This document shows, piece by piece, positions 8,722 through 17,809 of a stretch of 64,000 nt of DNA. The stretch spans positions 124,001 to 188,000 of the forward strand of contig URGQ01000001.1 of the NCBI GenBank assembly GCA_900547385.1. Reading direction: 5' to 3'. Origin of the DNA: an uncultured Oscillospiraceae bacterium. GTDB taxonomy: Bacteria; Bacillota; Clostridia; Oscillospirales; Ruminococcaceae. The notes below the pieces were generated by a model, which was not told the origin of the DNA, made no database searches, and saw nothing but the letters and a program-made list of their open reading frames with translations. The position numbers and the translations under genes are program-made. Numbering within the stretch: position 1 is the stretch's first letter; each line of letters opens with the position of its first letter.

Positions 8722-9780
8722 CTACTTTGGCGCGCGAAGGGTGAAGCGATGGTGCAGCAACCCCAGCAGGGCCAGTGCACCCAGTGCTCCGCAAATAGGG
8801 TAAACAGTGCCGATGAGCTTCCCGAAGCCGAAAAGGCTGCACAGCCATGCGGGGATAGCCAACAGAAGGACAAAGCTGAAGCGGCGGTTCGCCATGGTGG
8901 AAAAGCGAACCATGCAGTAATGGCGGAGAGCAACGGCGCAGGAAAGCGCGGTACCGAGCATGGCACAGAGCAGCAGCACCCCATAGAGGTAGTACCAGCC
9001 CCCGCCCAGCGCACCGGCAGCGGCCAGCATGGGCAGCGGCGCCTCTACCACGGTGGGAAGCGTCTCCATGGTGAGGAATATGCCCAGCGCGATGGAAATG
9101 AGAATAATGCAGCCAAGCAGTACTCCCCACCAAACTGTGCGGCGGGAGCGCAACTCTTTCCCGACGGGGGCCAAAATACCGATGGAGGAAAAAAGATTAT
9201 AACTGACAAAAGAGCAGGCGGCAATAGCCCAGTGGGAAAGCAGTGGGCTGACGGATGGGACTGCAGCAATGGTAAGCTGCCAGCCGCAGCGGCGCAGGGT
9301 AAGCGCGCTGACCAGCACCGAGCAGATAACCAGCAGCGGCACCACGGTGGAAAAGACATTTACCATGCCGGAGGTGCCGGTAAGGGAAAGCAGCGAAACC
9401 AAAAGGCAGAACGCCGCACTGCACCAAAGGGCGGAGGCACCCAGTATCTGCGCGAAAAGCGCCCCCACCCCGGCCGCCATGATGACCAATATCCCGAAGA
9501 GGAAAAATAGCTGCAGTAGCCCAACGGCATCCCGCAGGAGCGGGATAGGGCGGCGAATCACAAGGGCATCGGTTTGGTCACAGCCGGTGCGCTGCACCAG
9601 CCGCAGCAGCAATACCCCAAAGAAAAAGGAGAGTGCCACCGCCAGCAGCAGGCCCGCTATCCCCTGCCAACCAAAGCAGCCAAAAAACTGCCACAGCTCC
9701 TGGCCGGAGACATAGCCCGCCCCCAGGTAACAGCCCGCAAAGGTAAAGCCCAGCCGCAGTGCATTCTCTTTCCGTTTCAT
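8722..9780 (-). CDS. YkvI-family membrane protein (LeuT-fold-like carrier)
   Basis: A 352-residue protein with about ten predicted membrane helices. The N-terminal motif GAGYVSGQELWQFFG closely resembles the YkvI family, an uncharacterised group related to sodium-coupled amino-acid carriers of the LeuT fold. The ATG was chosen over an adjacent in-frame TTG. No convincing Shine-Dalgarno sequence precedes it; instead the T-run of a terminator hairpin ends directly at the start codon. Expression may therefore depend on read-through from ylmH. Substrate unknown; an amino acid or other small organic solute is the likely class. Confidence 0.75.
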   Translation of the reverse strand: MKRKENALRLGFTFAGCYLGAGYVSGQELWQFFGCFGWQGIAGLLLAVALSFFFGVLLLRLVQRTGCDQTDALVIRRPIPLLRDAVGLLQLFFLFGILVIMAAGVGALFAQILGASALWCSAAFCLLVSLLSLTGTSGMVNVFSTVVPLLVICSVLVSALTLRRCGWQLTIAAVPSVSPLLSHWAIAACSFVSYNLFSSIGILAPVGKELRSRRTVWWGVLLGCIILISIALGIFLTMETLPTVVEAPLPMLAAAGALGGGWYYLYGVLLLCAMLGTALSCAVALRHYCMVRFSTMANRRFSFVLLLAIPAWLCSLFGFGKLIGTVYPICGALGALALLGLLHHRFTLRAPK

Positions 9781-9781
9781 C

Positions 9782-9830
9782 AAAAAAAGGACGCCCCCTA
9801 TCGAGTCATGTATGGTGTGCGTCCTTTTCT
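9782..9830 (-). terminator. Terminator after ylmH, abutting the ykvI-like start
   Basis: Stem GGACGC/GCGTCC extended by A-T pairs, a loop of about 24 nt, then seven T on the minus strand ending one base from the ATG of the next gene. The position suits either a true terminator or an attenuator. Confidence 0.8.
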
Positions 9831-9854
9831 TTCGTATTCATTTTGCTTTTTGTT

Positions 9855-10649
9855 CTATCCGCCAAAGCGTTCCACGGTGATATAGAAACGGCCCTTCTTG
9901 GAAAGGCCTCCGATCTCTCTTAAAATCAATCTGCCCTGCCCGCGCACCGAAAGGATATCTCTTTCGGCAAGCTGTCGGTCAGGCTTTAGGCACTCGCAGC
10001 CATTCAGGCTGACCCGCCCGGCGGCGATGAGCTCCGCGGCTCTCCCCCGGCTGAGGGAAAAACCGCTGCCAAGAACGGCATCCAACCGCAGTGAAGCGAC
10101 GGTATCCCGGATGGTCTTTCCATCGGCAGCTGGAATGCGCAGCTCCGAAAGGGGGATCTCCACCGGGTGCAGACCGGTGCGGCCGGCGCTCAGCCAGTTA
10201 TCCCGCAGGAAGGGAATGCACTCCCGCAGGGCAATGACATCGCAGCCGTTTTCTCCCACTAAAAGGTCGCCCAGCACCTCCCTGCGGACACCCTGTGCCA
10301 TCAAGCTGCCCAGGATGTCCCGATGGGTAAGCGCTGCGCCATGGCCCCAGCTGACCCGGATAGCTCCAAAGGGCAGCTCCTCTTCCGGGATGTTATCCGC
10401 ATCCATATAGTCCGGTAGAAAGAGAAACAGGCAGCGCTCGGCATCGGGGTGGCCCCCCATTATCCTATGCGGGGGCGTGCCGCAGCAGACTACCACCTGC
10501 TGGGCAATGCAGCGCTGGTGTGTGGTAAGAAACATGGTATGGGTCAGGCGGTTCTGACGGGCACACTGTTCCAGCTTATCCGCCACCTGGGCGGCAGTCA
10601 TGCGGTCTTCGCCGGAAAATGCTCGGAGAAAATCTCGGTCTTTGGACAT
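9855..10649 (-). CDS. ylmH: YlmH-family S4-domain RNA-binding protein
   Basis: A 264-residue protein matching YlmH, an S4-domain RNA-binding protein usually found near cell-division genes and linked to ribosome rescue in Bacillus. The central region and the C-terminal S4 domain (about residues 185-245: LDAVLGSGFSLSRGRAAELI, then AGRVSLNG) are clear. The frame stays open upstream to 10943, but that extension runs through a structured repeat and is Arg/Pro-rich. I therefore chose the ATG at MSKDRDFL, which has AAAGGAG seven bases upstream. Here it is not next to sepF or divIVA, so it stands outside its usual division cluster. Confidence 0.88.
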   Translation of the reverse strand: MSKDRDFLRAFSGEDRMTAAQVADKLEQCARQNRLTHTMFLTTHQRCIAQQVVVCCGTPPHRIMGGHPDAERCLFLFLPDYMDADNIPEEELPFGAIRVSWGHGAALTHRDILGSLMAQGVRREVLGDLLVGENGCDVIALRECIPFLRDNWLSAGRTGLHPVEIPLSELRIPAADGKTIRDTVASLRLDAVLGSGFSLSRGRAAELIAAGRVSLNGCECLKPDRQLAERDILSVRGQGRLILREIGGLSKKGRFYITVERFGG

Positions 10650-10684
10650 GGGAGGCTCCTTTGGAGGGTTTGATGGGGTGGGAC

Positions 10685-10763
10685 GGTCCGCAGGGCAAAC
10701 CGCCGCAGGCGGTTTCGACGGCGGAGCCGTCGGTTTCGGCAAAGCCGAAACGCCCTGCGGGCC
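10685..10763 (+). repeat. Cloverleaf repeat copy 2 (closing stem plus three hairpins)
   Basis: Closing stem GGTCCGCAGGGC/GCCCTGCGGGCC (12 pairs, one wobble). The three arms abut with no unpaired bases: AAACCGCC/GGCGGTTT (loop GCA), CGACGGC/GCCGTCG (loop GGA), GTTTCGGC/GCCGAAAC (loop AAA). It sits upstream of ylmH and downstream of the NSS transporter gene. Confidence 0.88.
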
Positions 10764-10847
10764 GTATGCCTGCGGTTTGCAGAGGGCAGCGGGGAGAAAA
10801 TGCCGCCTGTTTTCGTCTTGCATCTTACCATACAGCGGGGCAGAATG

Positions 10848-10888
10848 CAAGAAAGGCAGTGCCCCATCACGGAGAACCGCCTTTCTTG
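10848..10888 (-). terminator. Inverted repeat downstream of NSS transporter, possible weak terminator
   Basis: A perfect ten-base inverted repeat (CAAGAAAGGC/GCCTTTCTTG) with a 21-base spacer lies just past the transporter stop codon. No proper T-run follows, so termination is uncertain. Confidence 0.45.
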
Positions 10889-10917
10889 TATGGAAACTGT
10901 ACCTGGGGATAGCAAAT

Positions 10918-12321
10918 TTAGCTGAGGGTAGTGCCGGTGGCAAAGCTGGCCACGATGATGATAATGATGCTAATGGGGGCCAGGTACTTCACCAGGAAGC
11001 TGTACGCCTTCTTCAGACGGAAGGGCTTGCCATCCAGCTCGATCTCGCGGATGGCGTTTTGGGGCTTCCAGGCCCAGCCAACAAAGAGGCAGGAACCCAG
11101 TGCGCACACAGGAATCATCAGACGGTCGGTGAGGAACTCCATAAAGTCGCCGAAGATGGGGGTGGTAAGACCATTCTTGAAGTCGAACCAGATACCCTTG
11201 ATATCAAAGGCGGCCTGAGAGCAGGTATAAATGGTACCAAGGAGGAACATCACCACGCACAGAATGATGGTAGTGGGGGTGCGTTTCCATCCAAAGCGCT
11301 CAGTAGCGAAGGCAACAACGCCCTCCACTAGGGAAATGCAGGAGGTGAGCGCCGCGAACAGCAGCAGCATGTAGAACAGGATGCCGAAGAACTGACCGCC
11401 GGGCATCTGCTGGAACACACCGGCCAGCGAAGAGAACGCAAAGCCTGCGCCCTTGCCAACGCCTTCCGCGCCGAGGGTGGCAAATACAGCGGGAACAATG
11501 ATAAAGCCGGCAATCAGGGCTACCAGTGTGTCCATACCACAGATGATAGCGGCGTTTTTGGCGAGGTTTTCTTCCTTTTTAACATAGGAGCCGTAGGTAA
11601 CCATAATAGCCATACCAAGGCTGAGTGAGAAGAACGCCTGCCCCAGGGCCGAAAGCACGGTGCTGAAGGTGACTTTGCTCCAATCCGGAATCAGCATATA
11701 TTGCAGGCCTTCCCCGGCGCCGGGCATGGTAAGCGCCCGGATAAGCAGGATAATGAGGATGACAAACAGCGCCGGCATACCGATCTTATTAAAGCGCTCA
11801 ATGCCGGATTCCACGCCCTTGACGATGATGAAGCAGGTAATGCCCATAAAGATACCCGCGAAGATAACTGCAGTCAGTGGGAACCATGTTTCCCCGGTGA
11901 CGGCATTGTAGCCCAGCAGCGCATAGAAATATCCCAGCGGATCGGCGTAAACCTTGGTGGGCTCGGTGGCGTAGCTGGCCACATAGCGCAGCACCCAGCC
12001 GCCTACATGGCAGTAGTAGCTGGTAATGATAAACGCCACGATAACGCCGAACCAGCCGACCCACTTGTAGCCAGGGTGGCCCAGCTTGCCGTAGCTATCG
12101 ATGGCATTGGCCTGCGCGCCGCGGCCGATGGTCAGTTCCGAGAGCATGACCGGGATGCCAATGAGGAGTACGATAGCAAGGTAGATGAGGATGTACGCTC
12201 CGCCGCCGCCTTCGTATGCCTTGCCGGGGAACTTCCAGATGTTGCCGAGGCCGACGGCCGAACCGGCTGCCGCCAGAATAAAGCCGATCTTGCTGCCCCA
12301 TTGGGCTCTTTTAGGTTCCAT
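10918..12321 (-). CDS. Sodium-dependent NSS-family transporter
   Basis: A 467-residue neurotransmitter:sodium symporter (SNF/LeuT family) with about 12 membrane helices. The N-terminus WGSKIGFILAAAGSAVGLGN followed by IWKFP is the diagnostic helix-1 signature, which carries the unwound region and sodium-binding residues. Bacterial members import amino acids such as tryptophan, tyrosine or leucine; the substrate cannot be read from sequence. An ATG two codons upstream (12327) is also possible. I prefer the one giving MEPKRAQWG because GGAG lies nine bases before it. The gene appears monocistronic behind a near-consensus promoter. Confidence 0.92.
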   Translation of the reverse strand: MEPKRAQWGSKIGFILAAAGSAVGLGNIWKFPGKAYEGGGGAYILIYLAIVLLIGIPVMLSELTIGRGAQANAIDSYGKLGHPGYKWVGWFGVIVAFIITSYYCHVGGWVLRYVASYATEPTKVYADPLGYFYALLGYNAVTGETWFPLTAVIFAGIFMGITCFIIVKGVESGIERFNKIGMPALFVILIILLIRALTMPGAGEGLQYMLIPDWSKVTFSTVLSALGQAFFSLSLGMAIMVTYGSYVKKEENLAKNAAIICGMDTLVALIAGFIIVPAVFATLGAEGVGKGAGFAFSSLAGVFQQMPGGQFFGILFYMLLLFAALTSCISLVEGVVAFATERFGWKRTPTTIILCVVMFLLGTIYTCSQAAFDIKGIWFDFKNGLTTPIFGDFMEFLTDRLMIPVCALGSCLFVGWAWKPQNAIREIELDGKPFRLKKAYSFLVKYLAPISIIIIIVASFATGTTLS

Positions 12322-12564
12322 AGTCATTTTCTCCTTTTCTATGCACACTGTGGTAATTGTTCCAATCATAATACAATTTTTAATGGATGGCAACAAAAAT
12401 TTTAATGGATTGTAAAATTCCGTCGTTTGTGCTAAAAAAAGGAGCTCTAATGGGTCTTATTGTGCATATTAACGGTGTTTTCTGCGCCGCTATTATACAT
12501 ATTGCATAAATTCAATTTATCAATTTTATTATAATAATTAAAATTTATAATTATTTAGGGCAGC
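12322..12564 (-). other. AT-rich intergenic region upstream of NSS transporter
   Basis: Holds the NSS promoter and, at 12480-12560, a very AT-rich stretch of TTATAAT/AATTTATAAT-like sequence. No gene is seen. The AT-rich part may be an UP-type element or a regulator site, but no repeat or dyad stands out clearly. Confidence 0.5.
12365..12393 (-). promoter_or_regulatory. Promoter for the NSS transporter
   Basis: Minus strand: TTGCCA, a 17-base spacer, TATGAT; about 40 bases before the start codon. Confidence 0.7.
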
Positions 12565-12592
12565 AAAAAGCACCGACTGGAACCGGTGCTTT
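12565..12592 (-). terminator. Terminator after the DUF1846 gene
   Basis: Nine-pair stem AAAGCACCG/CGGTGCTTT with an eight-base loop, followed by T-rich sequence on the minus strand. Confidence 0.85.
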
Positions 12593-12598
12593 GGTTTT

Positions 12599-14083
12599 TT
12601 AGGCATGGTAGAGCTTCTTGGTCTGGTATTTCGGCTCACAGGTCAGGTTGACCCCCAGCTTGTGATAAACATTCTCATCCACGCGGGAGAGAATCACACT
12701 GGCATGGGCCTCACACCCGCGCAGCTTACTCAGTTGCTGCATGGCCAGCGCTGCAGTGGGGTTGGTAGCGGCGCATATGGACAGTGCGATAAGGATCTCA
12801 TCGGAATGCAGGCGAGGATTGTGGTTGCCAAGGTAATCCACCTTTAGGCGCTGGATAGGCTCGATAATGATAGGCGACAGCAGGTGCATCTCATCATTGA
12901 TGCCGCCCAGCTCCTTCAAGGCGTTGAGCATGAGCGCGGCGGAAGGCCCCAAGAGAGAGCTGGTCTTCCCGGTGACGATGCGGCCATCAGGCAGCTCCAG
13001 CGCCATCGCGGGTTGGCCGGTCTCCTCCGCTTTGGCGCAGGCGGCGGCCACCACGGGACGGTCGGCGGACGATACATTCAGCTGGTTCATGATGAGCTCC
13101 TGCTTGTGGATCTCAGCAGGCTCGCTGAGCCCCTGACGCACCAGGCAGGCGGTGGCATAGTACCGGCGGATGACCTCCTGCTCGGAAGCACGACGGCAGG
13201 CATCGTCATCTATGATGCAGTTGCCCGCCATATTGACGCCCATATCGGTCGGACTTTTGTAGGGAGAGGAGCCGTAAATGCGCTGGAAAATGGCATTGAG
13301 CACCGGGAAGATCTCGATATCACGGTTGTAATTGACGGTGGTGACACCGTAGGCTTCCAGGTGGAAAGGATCAATCATATTGACATCGTTGAGGTCGGTG
13401 GTGGCGGCCTCATACGCCAGGTTGACAGGGTGCTTGAGGGGGAGGTTCCAAATGGGAAAGGTCTCAAATTTGGCATATCCGGCCTTGACCCCGCGCTTAT
13501 TTTCGTGGAAGAGCTGGGAAAGGCAGGTGGCCATTTTGCCGCTGCCGGGGCCGGGGGCGGTGACTACCACCAGCGGGCGGGTGGTTTCGATGTATTCATT
13601 CTTACCAAAGCCCTCATCGCTGACGATGAGCGGGACATTGGAGGGATAATCGGGGATGATATAGTGGCGGTAGACCTTGACCCCCAGGGTCTCCAGGCGC
13701 TTCTGGAAGGCATCGGCGGCTGGCTGGGCATGGTAATGGGTGATGCAGACGCTGCCCACATACAGGCCGATCCCACGGAAGGCATCGATGAGGCGCAGGA
13801 CATCCAGATCGTAGGTGATACCCAGATCGCCGCGGCGCTTGTTCTTTTCGATGGCATCAGCGCTGATGACAATGACGATCTCCGCGGAGTCCTTCATCTG
13901 CAGCAGCATTTTCACCTTGCTATCCGGCGCAAACCCCGGCAGCACGCGGGAAGCGTGGTAATCATCAAAGAGCTTACCGCCGAATTCCAGGTACAGCTTA
14001 CCGCCAAACTGACCGATGCGCTCCCGGATCTTATCCGACTGCATTTGCAGGTATTTTTCATTATCAAAGCCGATTTTGAACAT
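12599..14083 (-). CDS. DUF1846 domain-containing protein
   Basis: A 494-residue cytoplasmic protein matching the DUF1846 family found in many Firmicutes and other gut bacteria. The N-terminus MFKIGFDNEKYLQMQSDKIR and the phosphate-loop-like TAPGPGSGKMATCLSQL (GPGSGK at residues 178-183) are characteristic. Structures of the family show a Rossmann-like fold, but no biochemical role is established to my knowledge. The length is typical and no frameshift is seen. The start has a GAGGAAA-type ribosome-binding site. It is monocistronic, with terminators on both sides. Confidence 0.9.
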   Translation of the reverse strand: MFKIGFDNEKYLQMQSDKIRERIGQFGGKLYLEFGGKLFDDYHASRVLPGFAPDSKVKMLLQMKDSAEIVIVISADAIEKNKRRGDLGITYDLDVLRLIDAFRGIGLYVGSVCITHYHAQPAADAFQKRLETLGVKVYRHYIIPDYPSNVPLIVSDEGFGKNEYIETTRPLVVVTAPGPGSGKMATCLSQLFHENKRGVKAGYAKFETFPIWNLPLKHPVNLAYEAATTDLNDVNMIDPFHLEAYGVTTVNYNRDIEIFPVLNAIFQRIYGSSPYKSPTDMGVNMAGNCIIDDDACRRASEQEVIRRYYATACLVRQGLSEPAEIHKQELIMNQLNVSSADRPVVAAACAKAEETGQPAMALELPDGRIVTGKTSSLLGPSAALMLNALKELGGINDEMHLLSPIIIEPIQRLKVDYLGNHNPRLHSDEILIALSICAATNPTAALAMQQLSKLRGCEAHASVILSRVDENVYHKLGVNLTCEPKYQTKKLYHA

Positions 14084-14153
14084 GATTTCCTCCTCGTATT
14101 ATCCTCTGTCACTGCGTTTTTATAGGGGACTGCCGCCCATCGCCGGCAAAAAT

Positions 14154-14186
14154 AAAAAAAGCGCCTTTTGCGAGGCGCTTCTTTTG
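14154..14186 (-). terminator. Terminator after the EamA transporter gene
   Basis: Stem AAGCGCC/GGCGCTT with an eight-base loop. The minus-strand reading ends in seven T, and the plus-strand side is also T-rich. Confidence 0.85.
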
Positions 14187-14295
14187 TTCCCCCTTTGGGG
14201 GAGCCCTTACGATTATATCATTAGTGGGCGGGACATGGCAAGTGGAATCGCGTATAATTTATCCCGAAAATTTTAGCGAATAGCGCCAAAATCCA

Positions 14296-15201
14296 TTACT
14301 GCGGCCGTTTTTGTCGGCCGGAGATGATAACGCCGCCAATGATAAGCAGCGCCCCCACAATGGCCGTCCAGCTCATGGGCTCCCCCAGCAGGAAGTGGGA
14401 GGCCACTATAGTGATAAAGGGCTGGAGATAGATATAGTTATTGGCGTGAACAACTCCCAGCCGGTCGATGACAACATTCCACACGGCAAAGCAGACGGCA
14501 CTGCCCAGCACCGCCAAGAACAGGATGCAGAACAGCGGCTTTGGCTGTGCCAGCGGGGTAAAGTCGATCGAAAGCTCCCCGCGGGCAGCCAGCAGCGGCA
14601 CCGAGGTAACCGCGCCGTACAGGATGACCCGGCGGGCCAGCAGCGTGCTGTCCACCCGGCCGGAAAGCCGCTTGATAAGGACTGAATAGCAGGCCCAGCT
14701 GGCTGCCGCCAAAAAGGCCAGCAGATCGCCTACCGGGCTGAGCTTGAGCACCAGCGCGCCGTTAAGCACCACCAGCACCACACCACTCATGGCCACGGCA
14801 AAGCCGACCCAAACGGTGGTGTGGAGCTTTTCATCCCTGGTAAAAAAGTGCGCCAGGATGGAGGTAAGGATGGGCGCCATCGCCACAATGATGCTGACAT
14901 TGGCGGCAAAGGTATGCTGCAGGGCGGTGTTTTCGGTCCAAAAGTACAAGGTCCCGCCCAAAATGCCCAGCAGCAGGAAGGTCAGCTCTCCCCTGCCCTG
15001 CCACGGTAGCGGCCGGGGGCGCAGCAGCCACAGCACAAAATAGGCAAGCACAAAGCGCATCAGCATCACCTGCGCCGGGGTGTAGTACGCCAGCAGTTCC
15101 TTACTGCAAACAAAGGTGGTAGCCCAGACGATACATACCAGCAGCGCCATCATATGCGCCCCGATTTGTCGGGATCTGTTTTCACGGTTTGCGGTTGTCA
15201 T
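14296..15201 (-). CDS. EamA/DMT-family drug/metabolite transporter
   Basis: A 301-residue membrane protein with ten predicted helices arranged as two EamA repeats (about residues 15-145 and 160-295). The pattern ends with the family's common C-terminal block LGEPMSWTAIVGALLIIGGV. Members export or import metabolites such as amino acids; the substrate cannot be deduced. It is the last gene of a run of four (radical SAM, YfmF, YfmH, EamA) and ends at a strong terminator. AAGGAGAA is present 11 bases before the ATG. Confidence 0.9.
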   Translation of the reverse strand: MTTANRENRSRQIGAHMMALLVCIVWATTFVCSKELLAYYTPAQVMLMRFVLAYFVLWLLRPRPLPWQGRGELTFLLLGILGGTLYFWTENTALQHTFAANVSIIVAMAPILTSILAHFFTRDEKLHTTVWVGFAVAMSGVVLVVLNGALVLKLSPVGDLLAFLAAASWACYSVLIKRLSGRVDSTLLARRVILYGAVTSVPLLAARGELSIDFTPLAQPKPLFCILFLAVLGSAVCFAVWNVVIDRLGVVHANNYIYLQPFITIVASHFLLGEPMSWTAIVGALLIIGGVIISGRQKRPQ

Positions 15202-15217
15202 AGGGTTCGGGTTCTCC

Positions 15218-16495
15218 TTATTGCCCGCCCTGCGGCCGGATGACCGAAAGGGCGCTGTTGGCGGTGTCGTAGTCCTCCCGCAGGCGCTGCTCCAGCTCCT
15301 CCACCGTGGCGGAGCGCAGTGTTTCCAGCGGGTAGTAGATATCCTTCATGCCCGAAAAATGGGCGGCGGCCATCAGGCCGGCAATGGATTCCGCACGGCC
15401 GTAAAGGCCGATGGTGCGGCCGTAATTGGCACGGCGGCAGCGGGCAAAATCCTGCGGTGGGATGCCCTGTCGCTGCAGGGTGGTCACTCGCTCACACAGG
15501 GCTTCATAGACAGCCTGTGGCTGACGGCTTTCGCCGTCAAACATCGCACAGATAAAGTCGCGTCCCGCCATCACCTCGCTGCCAAAGGTAGCGTTGATCT
15601 CGCCCGCCTCGTACAAACGGCGGTACAGGTCAGTCGTTTCGCCGCAGATGAGGTCAAGCAGCAGTTCATCCAGCAGGCGGTGGCGCATATTTTCCTTTTC
15701 GCCGCCCGCCGCCTTAAAACCGACCTGGAACATCGGCGTGGCAATGGGCATTTTCTGCTCGCAGTAGTGCTCCCGCACCGTTCTTGGCTCCCGGATGGTA
15801 AGCGGGTTGGCCGCGGTCTTCGCTGTGGGGAAATATTTTTCCGCCAGTTCCAGCACCGCGTCCTCCTCAAAGCACCCGGCAACCGAAAGTACCATATTGC
15901 CTGGGCAATAAAAACGCTCGTAGCAGCGGCGCAGCAGGGCGGCATCTATGTGGGCGATGGATTCCTCCGTCCCGGCAATATCCTCCCGGATGGGATGAAC
16001 ATGGTACATGGCCTGCAAAAGGTTCGCCGTGACCATCCACTCGGGGCTGTCGCGGTACATGCGCAGCTCCTCTGCAATGATCCCTCTTTCCCGGCGGACG
16101 GAAGGCCCGGTAAAATAGGGCGTCGCTACAAAGTCCAGCAGCACCTCCAGCGCCTTGGAAAAGTTTTCGGTACAGCTAAAGTAGTAGGCCGTCTTATCAA
16201 AGCTGGTAAAGGCATTGGCGGAAGCGCCCAGTGCGTCAAAGCGCTGCATGGCGTCTCCGTAGGGGCAGTCGAACATCTTGTGTTCCAGATAATGCGCCAC
16301 CCCGGCCGGAAGCCGCACCTCCCTGCCCCGCACCCGGTAGCCGGTATCTATGGAACCCACCCCGACAGTCAGCATGGCATAGGCGGTCACAAAGCCGGGC
16401 ATCCGGCACATCTGCACCGTCAGGCCGCTGGGCAGCACTATGGTGCGGGTGCTTTGTCCCAGCAGCTCGGAGGTATGGCGTTCATCAATCCTCAT
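15218..16495 (-). CDS. yfmH: M16 peptidase YfmH-like (catalytic member)
   Basis: A 425-residue zinc peptidase of family M16. The inverted zinc motif HYLEHKMF (HxxEH) is intact in the N-terminal third, followed by the typical GASANAFTSFDKTAYYFSC. Relatives are annotated as EF-P 5-aminopentanol modification-associated proteins. The paired subunit YfmF lies immediately upstream and lacks the motif, matching the usual active/inactive M16 pairing. I chose the ATG giving MRIDERHT, which has GGAG ten bases upstream. The ATG three codons earlier touches the same Shine-Dalgarno sequence and is too close. Its start overlaps the end of yfmF. Confidence 0.9.
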   Translation of the reverse strand: MRIDERHTSELLGQSTRTIVLPSGLTVQMCRMPGFVTAYAMLTVGVGSIDTGYRVRGREVRLPAGVAHYLEHKMFDCPYGDAMQRFDALGASANAFTSFDKTAYYFSCTENFSKALEVLLDFVATPYFTGPSVRRERGIIAEELRMYRDSPEWMVTANLLQAMYHVHPIREDIAGTEESIAHIDAALLRRCYERFYCPGNMVLSVAGCFEEDAVLELAEKYFPTAKTAANPLTIREPRTVREHYCEQKMPIATPMFQVGFKAAGGEKENMRHRLLDELLLDLICGETTDLYRRLYEAGEINATFGSEVMAGRDFICAMFDGESRQPQAVYEALCERVTTLQRQGIPPQDFARCRRANYGRTIGLYGRAESIAGLMAAAHFSGMKDIYYPLETLRSATVEELEQRLREDYDTANSALSVIRPQGGQ

Positions 16496-17783
16496 CGCAC
16501 CCATTCTCCTTCCCTACGGCCTGCAAAAAGAACACAGTATCCAGTGTAAGCGCTGCCGCGGCGGCCGCCACCTCTTCCGCGGTGATGGAGGCGATCTCCT
16601 CCATATCCTGCTGCGGCGTGATGGGATCCCCCTGCAAAAGCCCGCTGAGATACCAGCCCTCGGTGCGGGCCAGGCTATCCCCAATGGAGCAGAGCGAGCT
16701 TTGGAACGCCAGCTTGATGTGAGAAAGCTCCTGCGGAGTGATATGCCCGGCGGCCAGGTCGGCTATCTCGGCCAGGATGGCGCTTTGCAGCCGCTCCCGG
16801 TTGGCCTCCTCCAGGCCGCATTCAATAAGCAGTATGCCGGTAAGCAGGTTGACCCGCGCGCCGCAGTAATAGCAGCAGCCCAGCCTTTCCCGTACATTGG
16901 TAAAAAGCCGGGAGCCGGTGCTGCCGCCCAGCAGGGCGGTCATCACACGCAGGGCGGTACGGGCCCGGCGCTGCCGCGGCAGGCCGGTGCGGAAGCCCAG
17001 CACCAGCTTGCTTTGGCTCATGGGCAGCTGCTCGGCCAGCTCCGTTACCCGCTCCGCCCGCCGGGGGAGCCGCTGCGGAGTAGGACAAAGCGGTGCGCGC
17101 TCCACCCCGTCAAACAGTTTGGTAAATACCTCCTCGGCATAGTCCGGGCTGCCGCACCCGCTAAAGAAGATCTCTATGCGGGCCGTGCGGATCAGTTCCC
17201 GGTAGCGGTCATAGGCCTCCTTCGGTGTGACAGAAAGCGCCTCCTGCACTGTGCCGTAGCGCGGCAGCGCAAAGCGGCAGCCCCGGCCCATCTCAGCCGT
17301 GCAGCGCTGGGCCGCGTAGCTGCGTTTATCGTTGATCTCCGCCTCGATGGTATCAATAAGGTACTGCTGCTCCAGCCGGAAGGCCTCCTCCGGGAAGGCA
17401 TCGCCCTCCACCTTCGGCTCCAGCAGTATTTCTCCCAACAGCTCGGCGCAGCCCCGGCTGATGCTCTCCCCTTCCAGCGCAAAGCGGTCATCCGCGCCGG
17501 CGATGGAAAATGTGAGCAGCTGGTTTTCGCCGTGGCGGGAAATATCGGTATCCAGCACTGCCCCGTAGAGGTCCGCCAGGCGGCATTCCAGCTCGGTCAT
17601 ATCCCGGCAGCGGCGGCTGCCCATGCGCAGCAGGTATGCCGCCAGCACCGCCGCGGAGGTCTTCCCCTCCGCCAGCGGTGTAATAATAGTGACTGATATG
17701 CTGTTGTGGTAGAATTTAGGGTCGTGAATGCGGGAAAACCATACGCCATCGGCGATGGCGCGGCGCTGCAGGGGTCCTGTCAT
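16485..17783 (-). CDS. yfmF: M16 peptidase-like YfmF (non-catalytic partner)
   Basis: A 432-residue M16-fold protein without the HxxEH zinc motif; the corresponding N-terminal region reads LLRMGSRRCRDMTELECRLADLYG. This matches YfmF, the presumed inactive partner of YfmH. The C-terminal M16 domain retains the substrate-binding region (LGFRTGLPRQRRAR, GSTGSRLFTNVRERLG). The ATG giving MTGPLQRR was chosen for AGGAG six bases upstream; an in-frame codon ten residues earlier lacks one. The two proteins probably form a heterodimer. The link to peptide maturation or EF-P modification comes from annotation of relatives, not from direct evidence here. Confidence 0.88.
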   Translation of the reverse strand: MTGPLQRRAIADGVWFSRIHDPKFYHNSISVTIITPLAEGKTSAAVLAAYLLRMGSRRCRDMTELECRLADLYGAVLDTDISRHGENQLLTFSIAGADDRFALEGESISRGCAELLGEILLEPKVEGDAFPEEAFRLEQQYLIDTIEAEINDKRSYAAQRCTAEMGRGCRFALPRYGTVQEALSVTPKEAYDRYRELIRTARIEIFFSGCGSPDYAEEVFTKLFDGVERAPLCPTPQRLPRRAERVTELAEQLPMSQSKLVLGFRTGLPRQRRARTALRVMTALLGGSTGSRLFTNVRERLGCCYYCGARVNLLTGILLIECGLEEANRERLQSAILAEIADLAAGHITPQELSHIKLAFQSSLCSIGDSLARTEGWYLSGLLQGDPITPQQDMEEIASITAEEVAAAAAALTLDTVFFLQAVGKENGCDED

Positions 17784-17809
17784 ATGTATCTCCTGGGGGT
17801 GAAATTTTA

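Noticed and set aside
10650..10943. 98-residue N-terminal extension of YlmH
   Set aside because: It passes through the repeat element and lacks similarity; a good ribosome-binding site supports the later ATG.
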